Shown: positions 58,169 to 64,000 of the stretch, in pieces | Layout of the letters: each line of letters starts with the position of its first letter | Numbering within the stretch: position 1 is the stretch's first letter | DNA from: Aquibium microcysteis | GTDB lineage: Bacteria > Pseudomonadota > Alphaproteobacteria > Rhizobiales > Rhizobiaceae | Direction: 5' to 3' | DNA: 64,000 nt | Assembly: GCF_014495845.1 (NCBI RefSeq) | Contig: NZ_CP061080.1 | Coordinates: 91,001-155,000, forward strand | Position numbers and translations under genes: made by a program | Notes under the pieces: generated by a model | Seen by the model: only the letters and a program-made list of their open reading frames with translations | Database searches by the model: none | What the model was told of the DNA's origin: nothing

Positions 58169-59086
58169 TCAGCGCCGCGTGAGCCGCTCGGTCAGAAGCG
58201 ACAGAGCGGCGCCGCCCTCCACCGTGAGCGCGACCGAGACGGGCGGACGCCCGTCGTCGGCCGGCGCGAGGCTTCCGGCATCGCGGGACTGTCCGCAGTC
58301 CACCGTCAGCGCCATCGCCTCGCAGCCGAAGAGCTGCGGCGCCATCGCGAAGAGCATCACGCAGGGGTCGTGCAGCGGCCGGCTCTCGCCGCCCGCCGTC
58401 GTCTGGAAATAGGCGGCGATCAGATCGGCGGATGCGCGCGACGCTGCCGTCCCTGCCGCGCGCAGATGCTCGACGGTGGCCCGGTCGGCCCGCACCCTGC
58501 GCGTCACGTCGAGGGGGATCAGGGTCAGCGGCAGTCCGGCGCCGAGCACCGCTTCGGCGGCTTCCGGGTCGGCCGCCAGGTTGAATTCGGAGCGCGGACC
58601 GATGTTGCCGGGCTCGCGGATGGCGCCGCCCATGGCGATGATCCGGCCGATCCGCCGCGCCGCTTCCGGATTGCCGGCCAGAAGCGCGGCGATGTTGGTC
58701 AGCGGCCCGAGCGCCAGGAGGTCGACGCTGCCGGCCGGCTGCGCCATCAGCGTGTCGGCAAGCCAGATTGCGGCGTGCCCGGACCGCGGCGGGGCCGACG
58801 GTTCCGGGAAGCCGACGCCGCCCAGCCCGTCATTGCCGTGGATTTCGGCGACGTCGAAGCCCTTGCGCGCCAGCGGTCCGGCAGCTCCGGCGATCACCGG
58901 CACGGCGCCGCGCCCGGCGAGCGCCAGGATCCGTCCGGCGTTGCGGGTGGTGGTGGCGATGCCGATGTTGCCGGCCACCGTCGTGATGCCGAGGACGTCG
59001 AACTCCGGCGATGCCAGCGCCGCCAGAATTGCGACAGCGTCGTCGATCCCCGGGTCGGTGTCGATGATGACGGCGCGAGAACTCAC
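58169..59086 (-). CDS. Nucleoside hydrolase (IUNH family)
   Basis: 305 residues. The calcium-binding signature is VIIDTDPGIDDAVAIL, followed by HGNDGLGG, LALGPLTNIA and EFNLAADPEAA. It hydrolyses the N-glycosidic bond of ribonucleosides; base preference is not readable. It starts at a GTG whose last bases overlap the TGA of the upstream M20 dipeptidase gene (GTGA), so the two are coupled. Confidence 0.92.
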   Translation of the reverse strand: MSSRAVIIDTDPGIDDAVAILAALASPEFDVLGITTVAGNIGIATTTRNAGRILALAGRGAVPVIAGAAGPLARKGFDVAEIHGNDGLGGVGFPEPSAPPRSGHAAIWLADTLMAQPAGSVDLLALGPLTNIAALLAGNPEAARRIGRIIAMGGAIREPGNIGPRSEFNLAADPEAAEAVLGAGLPLTLIPLDVTRRVRADRATVEHLRAAGTAASRASADLIAAYFQTTAGGESRPLHDPCVMLFAMAPQLFGCEAMALTVDCGQSRDAGSLAPADDGRPPVSVALTVEGGAALSLLTERLTRR

Positions 59087-60486
59087 GTCGCTTCCGCCAG
59101 GGCCGCGAGGATACGCACCCAGGAGCGGATCCCCTTGTGGAAGCTCGACAGGTCGTATTTCTCGTTCGGGCTGTGGATCCGGTTGTCGAACTTGGCGAAG
59201 CCGACGAAGATGGAATCCATGCCGAGCCGGTCCTTGAAGACCGTGGCGATCGGGATCGACCCGCCGGTGCCCGCCACCGCCGCCTCGCAGTCCCATTCCT
59301 CCGACAGCGCCTGCAGCGAGCGCTGCAGATAGGCGCTGTCGATCGGCATGACGGTCGCGGCACTCGCCCCGTACCGCTTGAACGTCACGCTGCAGTCGGC
59401 CGGCAGCCGGGCCTCGACGTGGCGGCGGAAGGCGGCCGAAATGGCCTCCGGGTCCTGTCCGGCGACGAGCCGGAAGGAGATCTTGGCGCTGGCCTCGGCC
59501 GGGATGACCGTCTTGAAGCCCTCGCCGGTGTAGCCGCCCCACATGCCGTTGATCTCGCAGGACGGCCGCGCCCAGACCTGTTCCAGCACCGAGCGACCCG
59601 CTTCGCCGGCCGGTATGTCGAGCCCGACATTCTTCAGGAACGCCGCCTCGTCGAAGGGCAGGCGCCGCCAGCGTTCGGCGATTTCGGCCGGAAGCTCGGT
59701 GACGCCGTCGTAGAAGCCTTCGATCGCCACCCCGCCATCCGGCGTCCGCAGGCTGGCGACGATGTCGGAGAGAAGCTGCAGCGGGTTGCGCGCGGCATTG
59801 CCGAACATGCCCGAATGCAGGTCGCGGTTGGCGCAGCGGATCGTCAGTTCCTCCTGCACGATGCCGCGCAGCATGGTGGTGATGGCAGGCGTGGTGTCGT
59901 CCCACATGTCGGTGTCGCAGACGAGCATCACGTCGGCCTTCAGCTCGTCCGCCGCCCGATCGAGGAAGCCGGGCAGGCTGGCGCTGCCCGATTCCTCCTC
60001 GCCCTCGAACATTACCGAGACGCGGATCGGCAGCGACCCGGTGACCGCCTTCCAGGCGCGGCAGGCTTCGACGAAGGTCATCAGCTGGCCCTTGTCGTCG
60101 GAGGCGCCGCGGGCGACGATCCAGGTGTCCCCGTTCGGCTGCGGCACCAGCGTCGGCTCGAAGGGCGGCGAGTTCCACAGCGCCACCGGATCGACCGGCT
60201 GCACGTCGTAATGGCCGTAGAACAGCACGTGGGGGCCTGCGCCGCTCCGGTGGTGGCCCACCACCATCGGATGACCGGGCGTGTCGCGGACCGAGGCGTC
60301 GAAGCCGAGGCTTCCCAGATCGGCGGCCAGCCACTCCGCGGTGCGCCGGCAGTCGGCCGCATAGGCCGGATCGGTCGAGATCGACGGGATGCGGATCAGG
60401 TCGCAGAGCCGCGCGACGCTGCCCTCGATATGCGCGTCGACGTCGGCGAGCACGGCGTCCAGGCGGGACGGGTCGGTCTTTGGCAT
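59083..60486 (-). CDS. M20-family dipeptidase
   Basis: 467-residue metallopeptidase. Ligand motifs are FYGHYDVQPVDP, ARGASDDKGQ, MFEGEEESGS and CDTDMWDDTTPAI, and a long lid domain follows, as in the DapE/CNDP dipeptidase branch. The final His lies in NRIHSPNEKYDLSSF. AAGGAGG precedes the ATG at 60486. The gene is coupled to the nucleoside hydrolase gene downstream and 91 bases from the amidohydrolase gene upstream, all on the minus strand. Confidence 0.92.
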   Translation of the reverse strand: MPKTDPSRLDAVLADVDAHIEGSVARLCDLIRIPSISTDPAYAADCRRTAEWLAADLGSLGFDASVRDTPGHPMVVGHHRSGAGPHVLFYGHYDVQPVDPVALWNSPPFEPTLVPQPNGDTWIVARGASDDKGQLMTFVEACRAWKAVTGSLPIRVSVMFEGEEESGSASLPGFLDRAADELKADVMLVCDTDMWDDTTPAITTMLRGIVQEELTIRCANRDLHSGMFGNAARNPLQLLSDIVASLRTPDGGVAIEGFYDGVTELPAEIAERWRRLPFDEAAFLKNVGLDIPAGEAGRSVLEQVWARPSCEINGMWGGYTGEGFKTVIPAEASAKISFRLVAGQDPEAISAAFRRHVEARLPADCSVTFKRYGASAATVMPIDSAYLQRSLQALSEEWDCEAAVAGTGGSIPIATVFKDRLGMDSIFVGFAKFDNRIHSPNEKYDLSSFHKGIRSWVRILAALAEAT

Positions 60487-60577
60487 GGTGCGCCTCCTTT
60501 TTTCGATGTCGTTCGGGATGGCCGGTCGCCGCTGCCCGGTCAAGATGTCGAACCCGGTCCCTGGATGGGCCAGGAGG

Positions 60578-61900
60578 TCAGCCGGCGGCGTCGATGCGAA
60601 CCATCTCCGCCTTGAAATGCGAGGCGACCTGCAGCGCGTCGCGCAGCACCTTGCGGCGCTCGAGCGTCGCGACGTCCCGATCCCGCATCACCCAGCGTCC
60701 CGCCACCATGACGTCGGACACGTCGGCGGGCATGCCCGCGAAGACCAGCGTGGCGTAGATGTCGTAGATCGGCTGCAGGCGCGGGGCCGACAGGTCGATG
60801 CGAACGAGATCGGCCTGCTTGCCGGGCTCCAGCGAGCCGATGCGCGCGTCGAGCCCCAGCACCTTCGCGCCCTCGATCGTCGCCATGCGGATCACCTCGA
60901 GCGCCGGCATCGGCTTGCGCGAGTGGCCGGCGAGCTTCTGGAACATCGACACGGGGCCGAACTGCGAGAACAGGTCGAGCGTGTTGCCGCTCATCGGCCC
61001 GTCGGTCGCCACACCGACCGGGATGCCGGCCGCGCGCATGGCCTCCACCGGTGCGATGCCGCGGCCGGCCTTGGCGTTGGAGCGGGCATTGTGCGCCACG
61101 CATACGCGGGCATGCGCCATCTTCTCGATGTCGGAAGCATTCACGTGCAGGCAGTGGGCGCAGATCAGGCCCGGGCGCAGCAGCCCCGCTTTCTCCACAA
61201 CCTCGACCGGGCGCAGGCCGTGATGCTTCGTGCACCAGTCCATCTCCGAATCCATCTCGGCGAGATGGATCTGCACCGGCACGCCGGGATGATCGTCGGC
61301 CCAGCGCGACACCCGGTTCATCACGGCGATGTCGGTCGAATAGGGCGCGTGCGGGGCGATCGAGGCGATCACGCGGTCGTGGCCCGAGAACTCGGCGACC
61401 AGTTCTTCGGTGAGGGCGAAGCCGCCGTCGATGTCGGCGTGGTCCGGCGGGTCGAAATCGGCGATGGTCTGGCCGACCACGCCGCGGATGCCGGCCTTGT
61501 CGACGACGCGTCCGACTTCGGTCTCGAAATAGTACATGTCGGCGACCGTGGTGACGCCGGCCTGGATCAGTTCGAGCGCGGCCAGCGCCGTGCCGGCGCG
61601 CACCATCTCGCGGGTGACGAACTTGCGCTCCAGCGGCAGGACGTAGCGGTAGAGCCGGTCGTCGACGTCCTCGCCGAGGCCGCGAAACAGCGTCATCGCC
61701 ATGTGGCAGTGCGGATTGACCATGCCCGGCATGACGACGTCGCCGCCGCAGTCGATGATCGCGGCGCCGTCGACGACCGGCGCGGGGCCGCTGCCGGTGG
61801 CGGTGATGGTGGTGCCGTCGACCCGCACCCAGCCGTTTTCGATCACCGGCATGTCGGGCGTGCAGGGGAGGAGGGTGGCGTTGGCGAGGATGAGGGTCAC
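60578..61900 (-). CDS. Amidohydrolase, ATZ/TRZ (SsnA/MtaD-like deaminase) family
   Basis: 440 residues of the amidohydrolase_1 superfamily: PGMVNPHCHMAMTLFRGLGED (first metal motif), SIAPHAPYSTD, QIHLAEMDSE, AHCLHVNASDI and GVATDGPMSGNTLD. This spacing is that of 5-methylthioadenosine/S-adenosylhomocysteine deaminase-like and SsnA-like enzymes; guanine- or hydroxy-atrazine-type substrates are alternatives. It begins at a GTG. Its neighbours (nucleoside hydrolase, phosphoribosyltransferase, ABC importer) fit nucleobase or nucleoside use. Confidence 0.88.
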   Translation of the reverse strand: MTLILANATLLPCTPDMPVIENGWVRVDGTTITATGSGPAPVVDGAAIIDCGGDVVMPGMVNPHCHMAMTLFRGLGEDVDDRLYRYVLPLERKFVTREMVRAGTALAALELIQAGVTTVADMYYFETEVGRVVDKAGIRGVVGQTIADFDPPDHADIDGGFALTEELVAEFSGHDRVIASIAPHAPYSTDIAVMNRVSRWADDHPGVPVQIHLAEMDSEMDWCTKHHGLRPVEVVEKAGLLRPGLICAHCLHVNASDIEKMAHARVCVAHNARSNAKAGRGIAPVEAMRAAGIPVGVATDGPMSGNTLDLFSQFGPVSMFQKLAGHSRKPMPALEVIRMATIEGAKVLGLDARIGSLEPGKQADLVRIDLSAPRLQPIYDIYATLVFAGMPADVSDVMVAGRWVMRDRDVATLERRKVLRDALQVASHFKAEMVRIDAAG

Positions 61901-61938
61901 AGGTGGGCTCCGGTGAAGGCGTCAGTTGGTGCTCTACG

Positions 61939-62098
61939 GCGCCCCCCTCTGCCCTGCCGGGCATCTCCCCCACGAGGGGGGAGATCGGCAGCCTGAACGT
62001 CGGCGCTCCTTCTACGCCGATGGAAATTGGTGAGGTCGGACGCGAAAGCCGATCTCCCCCTTCGTGGGGGAGATGTCCGGCAGGACAGAGGGGTGCGC
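61939..62098. repeat. Large palindromic intergenic element (RIME-like)
   Basis: Left arm 61939-61989 and right arm 62048-62098 are near-perfect inverted copies of about 50 bases. Each arm also carries its own hairpin (ATCTCCCCC...GGGGGAGAT). The 58-base centre is not repeated. The sequence style (CCCCCCTCTG, CTGCCGG, CATCTCCCCCAC) matches repeats scattered between genes in Mesorhizobium and relatives. It fills the gap between the amidohydrolase and the ABC ATPase genes and may stop transcription. Confidence 0.85.
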
Positions 62099-62134
62099 GA
62101 AGGAACGATTGCTTCCAGTACGATCCTCACCGCC

Positions 62135-63196
62135 CTACGCCTCCCGCAGCACGCAGCACTGGTCGGGCACCGGCACCAGCCGCGCCGTGCTGCCCGGTTC
62201 CAGCGGGGTCGACAGCGCGCCGTTGGCGACGAGATGCCCCGCCGCCGTCTCGCACTGGTACTGGTAGGCGCGGCCGAGATAGGTCCTGAGCCCCAGCGTC
62301 GCCGGAATGCCTTCGCTGCCCGGGCCGGACGTCACGGCCAGCCCGTCCGGGCGGGTGGCCAGGGTGAAGGCGTCGGGAATGGCGCCGAACCGCTCCTGCG
62401 ACAGGCTGAGCCGCGCGCCGCCGGCCGCCTCCGCCGTGACGCTGTCGCCGTCGCGGGCGACCGCGCGCATGGGAATGAGGTTCTCGAAGCCGACGAAGCG
62501 GGCCACGAAGGCATTGGCCGGGCGCTGGTAGAGCACCTCCGGCGTATCGAACTGCATGATGCGTCCGGCATTCATGATCGCCACCCGGTCGGAGATCGAG
62601 AAGGCCTCCTCCTGGTCGTGCGTGACGTAGACCGAGGTCGTGCCGTTGGCGCGCTGCAGCTGGCGGATCTCGACGCGCATGTCGACGCGCAGCTTGGCGT
62701 CGAGGTTCGACAGCGGCTCGTCGAACATCAGGAGCGGCGGCTCGATGACCAGCGCGCGGGCGAGTGCCACGCGCTGCTTCTGCCCGCCCGACAGTGCGCC
62801 GGGCAGCCGGTCGGCGAGCGGCGACAGGCCGACGCGGTCGAGCATCGCCTTCGCGCGCCTCTCGCGGTCGGCGGAAGCGACCCCGCGCTGCTTGAGGCCG
62901 AAGGCGACGTTGTCGAGCACGGAGAGATGCGGAAACAGCGCGTAGTTCTGAAAGACCAGACCGATGTCGCGCCTGTGGGCGGGCAGCCGCGTCAGGTCGC
63001 GCCCGCCGAGCCGGATCGTGCCCTTCGTCGGCTCGAGGAAACCCGCGATGAGGCGCAGCGTCGTCGTCTTGCCGCAGCCCGACGCGCCGAGCAGCGAGAC
63101 GAGCTCGCCCGCGCCGACCGAGAGCGAGAGGTCCTCCAGCACCTTCGTCGAGCCGTAGTGCGCGGTGAGGTCGGAGATGTCGAGAGCCTGGGTCAT
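62135..63196 (-). CDS. ABC transporter ATP-binding protein (PotA-type)
   Basis: 353 residues. Walker A GASGCGKTT, Q-loop VFQNYALFPH, signature LSGGQKQRVALARAL, Walker B LLMFDEPLSNLD and switch His VTHDQEE are all present, followed by a C-terminal TOBE-type domain (about 245-350). Such ATPases drive import of polyamines, iron or related solutes with two PotB/PotC-type permeases. The ATG at 63196 lies 23 bases after the permease gene. Confidence 0.93.
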   Translation of the reverse strand: MTQALDISDLTAHYGSTKVLEDLSLSVGAGELVSLLGASGCGKTTTLRLIAGFLEPTKGTIRLGGRDLTRLPAHRRDIGLVFQNYALFPHLSVLDNVAFGLKQRGVASADRERRAKAMLDRVGLSPLADRLPGALSGGQKQRVALARALVIEPPLLMFDEPLSNLDAKLRVDMRVEIRQLQRANGTTSVYVTHDQEEAFSISDRVAIMNAGRIMQFDTPEVLYQRPANAFVARFVGFENLIPMRAVARDGDSVTAEAAGGARLSLSQERFGAIPDAFTLATRPDGLAVTSGPGSEGIPATLGLRTYLGRAYQYQCETAAGHLVANGALSTPLEPGSTARLVPVPDQCCVLREA

Positions 63197-63219
63197 GCGA
63201 TGATCATTCGTCTGGCCGG

Positions 63220-64000
63220 TCACTTGGCGAGGAAGGTGAGGCCGAGCGTGCGCTCCACGATCGCCATGACGGCGACGGTGAGGAACATCAGGAGCACCGA
63301 CACCGACGCGATGGTGGGGTCGAAGAACTGCTCGACATGGGCGAGGATCTGGATCGGCAGGGTCGAGATGCCCGGGCCGGTGAGGAACAGCGACGTCGAG
63401 ACGTCGTTGATCGAGGTGATGAAGGCCAGGATGAAGGCCGCGATCACGCCGGCCCGGACGTTGGGCAGCACGATGGTGAAGAAGGTCCTCGCGGGCGGGC
63501 TGCCGAGGCTGATCGCCGCCTCCTCGATGGAGAAGTCGAAGGAGGCGAGGCTGGCCGAGATCACCCGCACGCAATAGGGCAGCACGAGCAGGGTGTGGCC
63601 GATCAGCAGCGACACGAAGATCGGGACCGAGGCGCCGACGGCGACCGATTTCAGGAGCGAGAAGCCGAGCACGATCTCCGGCACCAGGATCGGCAGCACG
63701 AAGACCGTCGACAGCCAGGACGGCAGCTGGATGCGGTAGCGGTTCAGCGCATAGGCCGCCGGAATGCCGATCAGCAGCGCGAGCCCCGTCGACAGGAAGG
63801 CCAGCTGCAGGCTGGTGACGATGGTGCGCCGGAAGGCGGTGATCTCAAAGATGTTCTCGAACCAGCGCAGCGACAGGCCCTGCGGCGGGAAGGTCAGGTA
63901 GGTCGTGTCGCTGAGCGAGGCGCCGATCACGATGATGAGCGGTCCGACCAGGAAGACGTAGACCAGCGCCGCAATGGCGATGAGGGCAGGGGAGAGGCGC
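63220..64000 (-). CDS. ABC transporter permease (PotC-type), 5' end beyond window
   Basis: The frame is open to the window edge, so the N-terminal start is missing; about 259 codons are present. Six hydrophobic segments and the permease EAA loop (EEAAISLGSPPARTFFTIVLP, shown as its two halves EEAAISLG and TIVLP) identify a binding-protein-dependent permease of the PotC group. It is cotranscribed with the ATPase downstream; the other permease and the binding protein should lie upstream outside the window. Confidence 0.92.
   Translation of the reverse strand, partial: RLSPALIAIAALVYVFLVGPLIIVIGASLSDTTYLTFPPQGLSLRWFENIFEITAFRRTIVTSLQLAFLSTGLALLIGIPAAYALNRYRIQLPSWLSTVFVLPILVPEIVLGFSLLKSVAVGASVPIFVSLLIGHTLLVLPYCVRVISASLASFDFSIEEAAISLGSPPARTFFTIVLPNVRAGVIAAFILAFITSINDVSTSLFLTGPGISTLPIQILAHVEQFFDPTIASVSVLLMFLTVAVMAIVERTLGLTFLAK

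Overview
The window looks like chromosomal DNA of a GC-rich alphaproteobacterium of the Hyphomicrobiales, probably a relative of Mesorhizobium/Phyllobacteriaceae. This is inferred from recognisable gene order and from repeat types, not from a search. The supporting blocks are CBP3-DUF177-plsX-fabH-ihfA-merR, clpP-clpX-lon-hupB and rplM-rpsI followed by speB-argC. No insertion sequence, phage gene or CRISPR array is visible.

Layout. 1-7 kb: 3' part of a proton-pumping pyrophosphatase, a BamE lipoprotein, a bc1 assembly chaperone, DUF177, plsX, fabH, ihfA, a MerR regulator and a small monooxygenase-fold protein. 7-17.4 kb, nearly all on the minus strand: aroQ, a Crp/Fnr-type regulator, then a probable three-gene operon. 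That operon holds a TPR plus outer-membrane-barrel protein resembling Slam, a 1555-residue exported FecR-domain protein with two long repeats each ending in a TbpB-like barrel, and a CHASE2-adenylate cyclase. It is the most novel-looking part of the window. 17.6-18.8 kb: an SPW membrane protein, a probable frameshifted small gene, a repeat and a tRNA-Pro(GGG) inside a perfect extended stem. 18.8-32.2 kb: an SDR without the usual catalytic residues, an exopolysaccharide locus (polymerase, priming transferase, glycosyltransferase, export lipoprotein, Wzz/Wzc-like co-polymerase with a dead P-loop), acetoacetyl-CoA synthetase, an amidohydrolase, a CelD-type acyltransferase and a polysaccharide deacetylase.

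32-46 kb: a DUF2842 protein, heme A synthase, YunG-like protein, argC, speB, an FkbM methyltransferase, rpsI, rplM, a small secreted protein behind an AT-rich upstream region, a GFA protein, a thioesterase and two crotonases, a VOC protein, a CoA-binding protein, O-acetylhomoserine sulfhydrylase and a cupin. 45.6-47.2 kb: two toxin-antitoxin-like pairs, DUF4160/DUF2442 and DUF1778/GNAT. The second lies between two 35-bp direct copies of the 3' end of the neighbouring P450 gene. 47-50.6 kb: a cytochrome P450, a class D beta-lactamase and a FAD-dependent amine oxidase.

50.7-56.1 kb: clpP, clpX, lon and hupB, the protein quality-control block, with clear terminators and a candidate heat-shock promoter. 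56.2-64 kb: a salvage/uptake group of phosphoribosyltransferase, M20 amidohydrolase, nucleoside hydrolase, M20 dipeptidase, a deaminase-type amidohydrolase, a large palindromic intergenic element, and the ATPase and one permease of a PotABC-type ABC importer that runs off the end of the window.
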